A stretch of 64,000 bases of DNA from Sphingomonas abietis (GTDB taxonomy: Bacteria; Pseudomonadota; Alphaproteobacteria; Sphingomonadales; Sphingomonadaceae), in NCBI RefSeq assembly GCF_027625475.1, contig NZ_CP115174.1:372001-436000 (forward strand), read 5' to 3'. Made by a program: the position numbers and the translations under genes. How positions within the stretch are numbered: position 1 is the first letter of the stretch; each line of letters opens with the position of its first letter. The notes below the pieces were generated by a model. The model saw only the letters and a list, made by a program, of their open reading frames with translations, was not told the origin of the DNA and ran no database searches. Shown piece after piece: positions 57,210 through 64,000 of the stretch.

Positions 57210-58687
57210 CCGAGCTACTTGGCCTCGCCGCCCATCATATCCTGCTCTCGGCAGCGGCGCTGGGGCTGGCGCTGCTGATCGCACTCCCGCTCGGTCTGGC
57301 GGCTGCGCGACGGCCGCGGCTGGCATCGGCGTCGCTCGGCGTGGCGGGGGTGATCCAGACCATCCCCGGCCTCGCGCTGCTCGCGCTCTTCTATCCGCTG
57401 CTGCTCGCGATCGGCCATGGGCTGCCGGCCCTGGGCTTCCTGCCCGCCTGGCTGGCGCTGGCGCTCTACGCGCTGCTGCCGATCCTGCGCAACGTCGTGG
57501 CCGGCTTGCGCGGGCTCGATCCCGCCGTGATCGAGGCGGCGGACGGGATCGGGATGACGCCTGGCCAGCGGCTGTGGCTGGTCGAGGCGCCACTGGCCGC
57601 GCCGGTGGTGATGGCCGGCATCCGCACCGCGACGGTGTGGACGATCGGCGCGGCGACGCTCGCCACCACGGTGGGCGCGGCGAGCCTCGGCAACCTGATC
57701 TTCGCGGGCCTCCAGACCGAGGATTGGGCACAGGTGCTGCAAGGCTGCCTCGCCTCCGCCGCGCTGGCGCTGGCGGCGGACGGCCTGCTCGCGCTGATCG
57801 AGCGCGGCCTCGCGCGGCGCGAGCGCTGGTCGCTGATCCTCGGCATCGCCGGCGTCGCGATCGGCTTGCTGGCGGCCTGTACACCGCTGGTCGGGGGTGG
57901 CCCGAAGACGGTGGTGGTCGGCGCCAAGAATTTCTCCGAACAGTTCATCCTCGCCCGGCTGATCGGCGATCGGCTGGAGAGAGCGGGCTATGCCGTCAGC
58001 TATCGCGAGGGGTTGGGTTCGGCGGTGGCGCTGCGCGCGCTCAAGACCGGCGATATCGACGTCTATGTCGATTATTCGGGCACGATCTGGGCGGATTCGA
58101 TGCACCGCGACAAGCCCGCGCCGAAAGCGCAGACGCTCGCCGCCATTGCCGATTTCCTAAGGCCGGCCGCTCTGATCGGCCCGCTGGGGTTCGAGAATGC
58201 CTATGCGCTGGCGATGAAGAAGGGGCGGGGCATCGCCGATCTGCGCGGGCTGACGGCAGAGGCGCCATCCCTCCGGCTGGGCGCCGATCTGGAATTCCTG
58301 TCACGGCCCGAATGGCGCGCGGTGCAATCGGCCTATGGGCTACGCTTCGCCACCCAGCGCGCCTATTCGCCGAGCTTCATGTATCGCGCGCTCGAAAGCG
58401 GGCAGGCGGATGTGATTTCCGCTTTCTCCAGCGATGGCCGGATCGCGGCGGACGATCTGACTGTACTCGGCGATCCGGCCCATGCGTTGCCGGGCTATGA
58501 CGCGATCCTGCTGGTATCGCCGGCGCACGCGCACGACGCCCGCTTCATCGGCGCGCTGAGGCCGCTGGTGAACCGGATTCCGGTGGAGGCGATGCGCCAG
58601 GCGAACTACATGGTCGATCGCGACAGCGACAAGGCGAGCCCCGATCAGGCGGCGCGCTGGCTTGCCGCGCAGCTGGAGCATCGCTGA
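57206..58687 (+). CDS. Osmoprotectant ABC transporter, permease fused to substrate-binding domain
   Basis: A 493-residue fusion. Residues 1 to about 230 form the membrane permease with a typical EAADGIGMTPGQRLWLVEAPLAAPVVMAGIRTATVWTIGAATLATTVGAASLG coupling region. From about residue 232 a substrate-binding domain of the OpuAC/OsmX type begins (KTVVVGAKNFSEQFILARLIGDRLERAGY, DIDVYVDYSGTIW, FENAYALAMKKGRGIADL). The substrate is probably a quaternary amine such as glycine betaine or choline. It shares one base with the DUF4169 gene that follows. Confidence 0.92.
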   Translation: MTELLGLAAHHILLSAAALGLALLIALPLGLAAARRPRLASASLGVAGVIQTIPGLALLALFYPLLLAIGHGLPALGFLPAWLALALYALLPILRNVVAGLRGLDPAVIEAADGIGMTPGQRLWLVEAPLAAPVVMAGIRTATVWTIGAATLATTVGAASLGNLIFAGLQTEDWAQVLQGCLASAALALAADGLLALIERGLARRERWSLILGIAGVAIGLLAACTPLVGGGPKTVVVGAKNFSEQFILARLIGDRLERAGYAVSYREGLGSAVALRALKTGDIDVYVDYSGTIWADSMHRDKPAPKAQTLAAIADFLRPAALIGPLGFENAYALAMKKGRGIADLRGLTAEAPSLRLGADLEFLSRPEWRAVQSAYGLRFATQRAYSPSFMYRALESGQADVISAFSSDGRIAADDLTVLGDPAHALPGYDAILLVSPAHAHDARFIGALRPLVNRIPVEAMRQANYMVDRDSDKASPDQAARWLAAQLEHR

Positions 58688-58866
58688 TGGCCGAGATCAT
58701 CAACCTCAACCGCGCCCGCAAGGCCAAAGCCAAAGACGAGGCGGCCAAGACGGCCGAGGCCAACCGCACCAAGTTTGGCCGCACCAGGGCCGAGCGCGAG
58801 GCCGAAGCGGCCGAGCAGGCGCGTCGTGCCGCGCTGCTCGACGGGGCGAAGCGCGAGGAGCCGTAA
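58687..58866 (+). CDS. DUF4169 family small protein
   Basis: A 59-residue, strongly charged protein (opens MAEIINLNRARKAKAKDEAA, then FGRTRAEREAEAAEQARRA). It matches the DUF4169 family, common in alphaproteobacteria and of unknown role. Its ATG shares the last base of the transporter stop (TGATG). It ends eight bases from the convergent kdpD stop. Confidence 0.85.
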   Translation: MAEIINLNRARKAKAKDEAAKTAEANRTKFGRTRAEREAEAAEQARRAALLDGAKREEP

Positions 58867-58874
58867 GCCGGCGC

Positions 58875-61529
58875 TCAGGCCGGGACAAGCGCCTCTTCGG
58901 GGATGCTCAGCGTGAACACCGCGCCGCCATCGGGATCGGTCGAGACGCTGGCGCCGATGCCGAGCGCGTCGGCGAAGCCCTTGACGATGGCGAGGCCCAG
59001 TCCGCTGTCGCCGCTGCGATCGCTGCCCTTGCCGCGCGCGAAGGTCTCGAAGATCGCCTCCTCCGCGCCCGGCTCGATGCCGGGGCCGCGATCGCGGACT
59101 TCGAGCAGGACCGCGCCCGATGTCCGCCGTGCCTCGATCGCGATCGGCCCCTCCGGTGCGCCATGCTGGGCGGCGTTGGCGAGCAGGTTGATCAGGATGT
59201 GGTGGAGCAGGCGGGGATCGGCGTGGACCAGCGGCAGGTTGCCGGGAATGGCGAGATCGATGCGATGATGGGCGAGCGTGTCGCGCAGATCGTGGACGGC
59301 GGCGCTGGCGGCGTCGGTCAGGTCGATCGGTTCGGGGGTAAGGTGGAGCGCGCCGGCATCGATCCGCACCATGTCGACCAGATTGTCGAGGAAGCGCTTG
59401 AGCCTTTGCACCTCGGCGCGGGCGACCACCACCTCGGCCGAGCCCGGATTTTCCACACCCAGCGCCTCGATCGCACCGGCGACCGAGGTGAGCGGCGTCC
59501 GCAGGTCGTGGCCGATCGAGGAGAGCAGGGCGGCGCGCAGCCGGTCGCGCTCCTTGAGCAGGCCGAGCTCGCGCATCTCGCCCTCCAGCCGCAGCCGCTC
59601 ATGGGCGAGCGCCGCCTGATTGGCGATGGTGGAGAGCAGTACCATGCGATCGGCGGAGACCGGCTCGGTGCCGTCGTCGCGGGCGAGGCCGAGCACGGCG
59701 AGCGTGCCGAGCGCGGTCTTGAGCGGCTGGAACTGCCAGTCGGCCGCGGTCAGCGTCGCGGTGCCGCGCCCGGCAGGCTCGCCCTTGGACCAGCACCATT
59801 CGGCGGCGGCCTGGTCGACCGGGCCGAGCGGCGATGCCTCGGGTTCGGCGGCGATGACGGTCAACACTCCCTCCCGCTCGGCGAGCAGCAGGGTGTCGCA
59901 GGCGAGCAGCAGGCCGATCTCGTGGCAGACGGTGTTCGCCGTCTCCTGCCGGGTCGAGGAGCGGGCCAGCGCCTGCCCGAAGGCGGCGACCTGCGCATTC
60001 TCGGCGGCGCTGCGCGCGGCGAGGCTGGCGCGGATCTTCAGGCGCCCGGCGAGATTGCTGACCAGTGCCGCGATGCCGATCAGCACCAGCATGGTCAGCA
60101 GGCTCTGCGGATCGGCGATGGTGAAGGTGTGGAGCGGCGGCAGGAAGAAGAAATTATAGGCGAGCCCGGCGACGAGGCTGGCGAACAGGCCCGGCCGCAG
60201 GCCGAAGCGCTGGGCGGTGAGGATCACCGGCAGCAGGTAGATGAGATCGAGCCCGCCCTCGCCGACCAGCGGCGCCGCGAAATGATCGATGACGGTGGTG
60301 ATCGCGACCATCAGGATCGCGATCATATAGGGCACCGGGCCACCCCAGCCCCGCACGATCGGGGCGAAGCCGCCGCGCCTGTTTTCCGCCGGCCGGTTGG
60401 CAGGAATGACGTGGAGCGCGAGGCCTTCCGGCCCCTCGCGCAGGATGCGATCGACCACCGATCCGTGGCGCGCCTCGAACCACCAGCTCCGCCGCGACTT
60501 GCCGAGCACGAGCTGGGTGGCGCGCATCGCCAGAACCTGGTCGAGCAACCCCTGACTGACATTTTCCGCCGGCATCCGCGCGATGGTGGCGCCGAGGCTG
60601 GCGGCCAGCCGCAGCACCTCGGCGACGCGCTGGCGTTCGACCTCGCCGAACCCGTCGGCGCGCGCCGTCTCGATCACCACCGCCGTCCAGGGTGCGCGCA
60701 GCGCGTCGGACAGGCGCTTGGCGACCCGGATCAGCGTATCGCAGCCGGGCTGCTCGGAGACCGCGACCAGCACCCGCTCGCCGCCATAGGCGCCGGGCAG
60801 CGCGCCGGCATCGAGCATCTCCAGCATCTGCCGATCGACGTTCATCGCCGCCCGGCGCAGCGCCATCTCGCGCAAGGCCGATAGATTGGGCTTGGAGAAG
60901 AAATGCTGGAGGGCGCGGGTCGCCTCCTCCGGCACATAGACCTTGCCCTCCTTCAGCCGGTCGATGAGATCGTCCGGCGGCAGATCGACCACCTCGACCT
61001 CGGCATCTTCGAACACGCTGTCCGGCACCGTCTCGCGCACGCGGACGCGGGTGAAGCTGGCGACGACATCGTTGAGGCTCTCGACATGCTGGATGTTGAG
61101 CGTCGTGGAGACGTCGATCCCGGCGGCCAGCAGCTCCTCGATATCCTGCCAGCGCTTGGGATGGCGGCTGCCCTCGACATTGGAATGGGCGAACTCGTCG
61201 ACCAATGCGAGCGCGGGGCGGCGCGCCAGCACCGCATCGAGGTCCATCTCGGGGAGCGGGTGGCCGCGATGCTCGATGATCCGGCGCGGGATGATCTCGA
61301 ACGGCACCATCAGCGCCTCGGTGTCGGCGCGTCCATGCGTCTCGACCACGGCGACCACCACATCGATGCTGGCGTGGAGCCGCTCGGCCCCGTCGAGCAG
61401 CATCTCGTAGGTCTTGCCGACCCCCGGCGCAGCGCCGAGGAAGATCTTGAGCTTGCCACGCCCTTCACGCGCCGACTGGCGGAGCAGGGCCTGGGGGGAC
61501 GGGCGGGGATCGTCGCTGAAACTGGCCAT
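58875..61529 (-). CDS. kdpD: Potassium-sensing histidine kinase KdpD
   Basis: An 884-residue sensor. N-terminal KdpD domain with Walker A GAAPGVGKT and the LVDEFAHSNVEGSRHPKRWQDIEELL block; a universal-stress-protein-like domain (about 240-365); four closely spaced membrane helices (about 395-500); a GAF domain; and the kinase core with phospho-His674 in SSIGHDLRTPLTS and the ATP lid GDSGLGLAIVKGFADA. It responds to low potassium. I chose ATG 61529; 61538 is also possible. It is divergent from kdpE, unlike the usual kdpDE order, and no kdpFABC genes are nearby. Confidence 0.95.
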   Translation of the reverse strand: MASFSDDPRPSPQALLRQSAREGRGKLKIFLGAAPGVGKTYEMLLDGAERLHASIDVVVAVVETHGRADTEALMVPFEIIPRRIIEHRGHPLPEMDLDAVLARRPALALVDEFAHSNVEGSRHPKRWQDIEELLAAGIDVSTTLNIQHVESLNDVVASFTRVRVRETVPDSVFEDAEVEVVDLPPDDLIDRLKEGKVYVPEEATRALQHFFSKPNLSALREMALRRAAMNVDRQMLEMLDAGALPGAYGGERVLVAVSEQPGCDTLIRVAKRLSDALRAPWTAVVIETARADGFGEVERQRVAEVLRLAASLGATIARMPAENVSQGLLDQVLAMRATQLVLGKSRRSWWFEARHGSVVDRILREGPEGLALHVIPANRPAENRRGGFAPIVRGWGGPVPYMIAILMVAITTVIDHFAAPLVGEGGLDLIYLLPVILTAQRFGLRPGLFASLVAGLAYNFFFLPPLHTFTIADPQSLLTMLVLIGIAALVSNLAGRLKIRASLAARSAAENAQVAAFGQALARSSTRQETANTVCHEIGLLLACDTLLLAEREGVLTVIAAEPEASPLGPVDQAAAEWCWSKGEPAGRGTATLTAADWQFQPLKTALGTLAVLGLARDDGTEPVSADRMVLLSTIANQAALAHERLRLEGEMRELGLLKERDRLRAALLSSIGHDLRTPLTSVAGAIEALGVENPGSAEVVVARAEVQRLKRFLDNLVDMVRIDAGALHLTPEPIDLTDAASAAVHDLRDTLAHHRIDLAIPGNLPLVHADPRLLHHILINLLANAAQHGAPEGPIAIEARRTSGAVLLEVRDRGPGIEPGAEEAIFETFARGKGSDRSGDSGLGLAIVKGFADALGIGASVSTDPDGGAVFTLSIPEEALVPA

Positions 61530-61570
61530 CGTCTGCATAGTACGCCTGCACAGGCGACGATGCCACGACA

Positions 61571-61603
61571 CTTATCGCAGGCTTATGCGATGCTTATGCC
61601 GAG
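61571..61603 (+). promoter_or_regulatory. Three phased direct repeats, KdpE-box candidate
   Basis: CTTATC/G-type repeats start at 61571, 61582 and 61593, an exact 11-base period (CTTATCGCAGG, CTTATGCGATG, CTTATGCCGAG). They lie in the 123-base gap between the divergent kdpD and kdpE. OmpR/PhoB-type regulators bind tandem direct repeats spaced by one helical turn, so this is a good candidate KdpE operator serving both genes. Confidence 0.6.
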
Positions 61604-61652
61604 ATGGGATTTCCCCATTGCGCGGTGGCTGGCGCGGCCTCATCACCGGCCG

Positions 61653-62363
61653 ATGTCCATTCCCTCCAAGCTGCTGGTGATCGAAGACGACGCCGCCATC
61701 CGGCGGCTGCTGCGCGTGACACTGGAACGCGCCGGCCATGTGGTTGCCGAGGCGTCGTCGGCGCGCGAGGCGATGTCGCTGCTGCCGATCGAGAAGCCGG
61801 AGGTGGTGCTGCTCGATCTGGGGCTGCCCGATCGTGACGGGCTGGAGCTGGTCCAGTTGATCAAGAGCCAGGCGCAGGCGACCCTGATCGTGGTCTCGGC
61901 GCGCGATGCGACCGAGGAGAAGGTGGCGGCGCTCGATCTCGGCGCCGACGATTATCTGGTGAAGCCCTTCGACAGCGAGGAGCTGCTCGCCCGCGTCCGC
62001 GCCGGCCTGCGCCACCGGCTCGACGCGCAGGGGGCCGAGCATCACGTGGCGGCAGGCGACGTGCTGATCGATCTCGATAGGCGCCGGGTTACCAGGGCCG
62101 GCGAGGAGGTGCATCTGGCACCCAAGGAATATGGCGTGCTGGCCCTGCTCGCCGCGCGGCCCGATCGGGTGCTGAGCCACGCCCAGATCCTGCGCGACGT
62201 ATGGGGGCCGGCACAGGCCGACCGGGTGGAGTATCTCCGCATCGTGGTGCGGGCGCTGCGCCAGAAGCTGGAGGCGGACCCGGCGCGACCGGCGCTGATC
62301 GTCAACGAACTCGGCGTCGGCTACCGGCTGCGGCCGGAACCCGCCGTTTCCAGCAAGCCGTAG
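61653..62363 (+). CDS. kdpE: Response regulator KdpE
   Basis: A 236-residue OmpR-family regulator. Receiver domain with the acidic pocket EDD at residues 11-13, phospho-acceptor Asp55 in VVLLDLGLPDRDG, and the Lys in DYLVKPFDSEELLAR. The C-terminal winged helix shows HLAPKEYGVLALLAARPDRVLSHAQILRDVWGP and the RIVVRALRQKLE recognition segment, typical of KdpE. The ATG at 61653 gives the family N terminus; the open frame extends further upstream through the repeats but without support. No clear ribosome-binding site. Confidence 0.93.
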   Translation: MSIPSKLLVIEDDAAIRRLLRVTLERAGHVVAEASSAREAMSLLPIEKPEVVLLDLGLPDRDGLELVQLIKSQAQATLIVVSARDATEEKVAALDLGADDYLVKPFDSEELLARVRAGLRHRLDAQGAEHHVAAGDVLIDLDRRRVTRAGEEVHLAPKEYGVLALLAARPDRVLSHAQILRDVWGPAQADRVEYLRIVVRALRQKLEADPARPALIVNELGVGYRLRPEPAVSSKP

Positions 62364-62388
62364 CGGCAACCGCCAGAGGCCAGTGCGA

Positions 62389-62808
62389 TCATTCCTGCGG
62401 TGGCGGACCACCCCAGCGATGGCGCGACCCCATGCCATGGCTGACCCGCTCGATCGCGTCGAAGCGGGCCTGCTGATCGGGATTCAGGCTTGCGCGAAAA
62501 TGCTGGGCCGCTTCGATGCGCGCCTGCATCTGGGCCGCATCAGGTGGACCATGGCGATCGCCGCCATCGCCATGGTCGCCGTCCTGCCTGTCGCCGCGCG
62601 GCGGGGGCGCTACGGCCTGCAGATACGCTTCGAGTGCCGGCCGCTGCTGCGGGGCCAGCCCGAGGAGGAGCGTCATGTCGTCGGCGCGGCTACCTGCCTG
62701 TTGCGGCGAGCCCATGCCGGGCGCCGGCGGCGGCGAGTCGCCGGCGATGGCGGTGCCGGCGAGAAGAGCCGACGCGATGAGCGCGGCGAGCAGAGGTGAG
62801 CGCATCAA
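62389..62808 (-). CDS. Spy/CpxP-like periplasmic protein with Asp/His-rich insert
   Basis: A 139-residue exported protein: signal peptide (PLLAALIASALLAGTAIAG), a helical body with LLLGLAPQQRPALEAYLQAV, an Asp/His/Gly-rich insert (GDRQDGDHGDGGDRHG), and a late LNPDQQARFDAIE that approximates the LTxxQ motif of Spy/CpxP/ZraP proteins. These are stress chaperones or metal sensors that dampen two-component systems. The insert looks able to bind divalent metal. It is divergent from an OmpR-type regulator/kinase pair, so it is probably their target and modulator. MM start; 62805 is equally possible. Confidence 0.72.
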   Translation of the reverse strand: MMRSPLLAALIASALLAGTAIAGDSPPPAPGMGSPQQAGSRADDMTLLLGLAPQQRPALEAYLQAVAPPPRGDRQDGDHGDGGDRHGPPDAAQMQARIEAAQHFRASLNPDQQARFDAIERVSHGMGSRHRWGGPPPQE

Positions 62809-62898
62809 TCGTTCCCCAGACGTGAACGGCGTAGCTTGCCGGTCATTGTGTCAGGCGAATGTCTGCGCGCGAGCACCGTTGAAATCCTCTGCACACAT

Positions 62899-62917
62899 CG
62901 TAGCGGCATGCGCTACG
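62899..62917. promoter_or_regulatory. Palindrome at the start of the response-regulator gene
   Basis: Perfect inverted repeat CGTAGCG / CGCTACG with a five-base spacer (GCATG), about 90 bases from the Spy-like start. It overlaps the first possible ATG (62908) of the regulator gene. It could be an operator for divergent control, or an mRNA hairpin covering the start region. Confidence 0.5.
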
Positions 62918-63657
62918 ACATGACCATGGCTGCCGCACTCGCCGATCGCCCCGCCAATGCGCTCGCCCACCTGCTGGTGGTGGACGATGATGCCGGTATC
63001 CGGGTTCTGCTGGCCGAGCGGCTGGGGGCCTATGGCTATCACGTCACCACTGCGGCCAGCGTGATCGAGATGGATCGGGTGCTGGCGCGCGGCGGCATCG
63101 ATCTGATCCTGCTCGATGTGATGATGCCGGGGGAAGACGGCTTGTCCGCCTGTCGCCGGCTGGTCGAGGATAATGGTCCGCCGGTGATCATCCTCTCGGC
63201 GCTCGGGGATGAGCAGGATCGCATCGTCGGGCTGGAGATCGGCGCCGATCATTATCTGTCCAAGCCGTGCAGCCCGCGCGAGATCCTCGCCCATGTGCGC
63301 GCGCTGCTGCGCCGGCAGCAGATCGCCGAGGTCGAGGAGGTGCGGCGGGGGTTCAGCTTTCTGGGTTGGCGGATGGATATCGACACCCACGAACTGCTCG
63401 ATCCCGATGGCGTTCTCGTCCACCTGTCGGATGGCGAGTTCGCGGTTTTGCGCGCCTTCGTCGAGCATCCGCGCCGGGTGCTGACCCGCGAGGCGCTGCT
63501 CCATGCCGCGCGCGGGCCGGATTCGGATGCGTTCGATCGCGCGATCGACGTGCAGGTGAGCCGGCTGCGGCGCAAGCTGCGGGGCAATGACAGCGATCTG
63601 ATCCGCACCGTGCGGAACGAAGGCTATCTGTTCGTGCCCAAGGTCGTGCCGACGTGA
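62908..63657 (+). CDS. OmpR-family response regulator
   Basis: About 249 residues. Receiver domain with VVDDD, Asp70 in LILLDVMMPGEDG and the Lys in YLSKPCSPREIL; the C-terminal winged helix has VHLSDGEFAVLRAFVEHPRRVLTREALLHAARG and VSRLRRKLRGNDSDLIRTVRNEGYLF. Start is uncertain among 62908, 62920 and 62926, as none has a ribosome-binding site, and the palindrome covers the first. The next gene, a sensor kinase, overlaps its stop (GTGA), so they form one two-component system. Confidence 0.92.
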   Translation: MRYDMTMAAALADRPANALAHLLVVDDDAGIRVLLAERLGAYGYHVTTAASVIEMDRVLARGGIDLILLDVMMPGEDGLSACRRLVEDNGPPVIILSALGDEQDRIVGLEIGADHYLSKPCSPREILAHVRALLRRQQIAEVEEVRRGFSFLGWRMDIDTHELLDPDGVLVHLSDGEFAVLRAFVEHPRRVLTREALLHAARGPDSDAFDRAIDVQVSRLRRKLRGNDSDLIRTVRNEGYLFVPKVVPT

Positions 63658-64000
63658 GAGGACGGGGGGGGATCATCAGGCCGCCGCTGTTCCTGCGGAT
63701 CTTCGGCGTGATGCTGGTATCGCTGATCTGTGCGCAGTTGCTCGATTTCGGCCTGTTGCTGACGGTGCCGCCGCCGACGCCGCGGCTCTATTCGATCGCC
63801 GAAGTCGCGCAGCTGCTCCGCGGTGCGGCACCGGATACGGAAATCTACCGGGTTTCCGAAAGCATGACGCCGCCGCCCGACGACGACGATACCCATGCCG
63901 ATCGCCTGCGCAGGCTGCTGGCAGAACGGCTCGAGGTCTCGACCGCCGACGTCCATCTCGATTTCGAGCGCCCGCCCTTGTTCCTGGGGCCGCCGATGCG
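63654..64000 (+). CDS. Sensor histidine kinase, 5' part only
   Basis: Reading from the GTG at 63654 the frame stays open to the window end, giving 115 residues. There is one N-terminal membrane helix (FLRIFGVMLVSLICAQLLDFGLLL), then a periplasmic region with an acidic patch (PPPDDDDTHADRL). The kinase domains lie outside. It is identified as a sensor kinase mainly by the four-base overlap with an OmpR-family regulator gene and the membrane-anchored N terminus. The divergent Spy-like protein suggests that the signal is envelope stress or metal. Confidence 0.8.
   Translation, partial: MRGRGGIIRPPLFLRIFGVMLVSLICAQLLDFGLLLTVPPPTPRLYSIAEVAQLLRGAAPDTEIYRVSESMTPPPDDDDTHADRLRRLLAERLEVSTADVHLDFERPPLFLGPPM

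Noticed and set aside
58662..60884. A 740-codon plus-strand open frame opposite kdpD
   Set aside because: KdpD on the other strand has every expected domain and the phospho-His; the plus-strand frame has none.

Overview
The window is high-GC DNA from an alphaproteobacterium, most likely a member of the Sphingomonadales. Supporting signs are the cox gene order followed by surf1, thrC and an M16 peptidase, the proA-nadD-rsfS-rlmH-envC block, the pyrE-pdxJ-acpS-lepB block, TonB-dependent uptake genes, and dense ATGA/TGATG gene overlaps. Species cannot be decided from sequence alone. Most of the window is chromosomal core. Accessory material is concentrated at about 4.8-26 kb and 54-64 kb.

Layout. 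1-4.6 kb: the 3' end of a proton-translocating transhydrogenase operon (pntAA-pntAB-pntB) continuing into an aldehyde and an alcohol dehydrogenase. 4.8-8.3 kb: a DUF2252 gene with a small exported Gly/Ala-rich partner, a short conserved-looking gene, and an alpha/beta hydrolase coupled to a serine O-acetyltransferase. 8.35-15.0 kb: a sulfatase utilisation locus comprising a secreted LamG-fold protein, a TonB-dependent receptor, an arylsulfatase-type enzyme with an intact formylglycine motif, and the matching formylglycine-generating enzyme. Two palindromes of the same design sit in front of the LamG gene and the receptor operon. 15.4-17.8 kb: a cation/proton antiporter and an OmpA-type lipoprotein. 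17.86-20.69 kb: two apparently identical IS701-like elements in direct tandem, sharing one CTAG between them. Each transposase is split by a canonical -1 slippery heptamer.

21-26.95 kb: an S9 peptidase, an LssY_C-domain membrane protein, a hydrolase/LysR divergent pair with a LysR-type box, then a well-formed cobalamin riboswitch whose only visible target is a double-hotdog acyl-CoA thioesterase. 27-31 kb (minus): proA-nadD-rsfS-rlmH-envC. 31-44 kb: a DUF3667 gene, then minus-strand ftsH, tilS, cpoB, rodZ-like, ptsP, an AI-2E-family transporter, lepB, acpS, pdxJ and pyrE, with two convincing intrinsic terminators. 44.3-50.4 kb: a complete aa3-type cytochrome c oxidase operon (coxB, ctaD, ctaB, coxF-like, ctaG, coxC) plus surf1. 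50.5-54.4 kb: thrC, an M16 peptidase and a methyltransferase. 54.4-56.4 kb (minus): a small zincin, ccmA, ccmB and a Cys-less cupredoxin. 56.5-58.9 kb: an osmoprotectant ABC transporter with fused permease and binding protein, and a DUF4169 gene. 58.9-64 kb: divergent kdpD and kdpE around three 11-bp-phased repeats, a Spy/CpxP-like protein, and a second two-component system whose kinase runs off the end.

The best candidates for undescribed biology are the palindrome-linked LamG/receptor/sulfatase/FGE locus, the riboswitch-thioesterase pair, the frameshifted tandem IS, and the phased repeats between kdpD and kdpE. All functional calls are by reading protein motifs. No database search was run.
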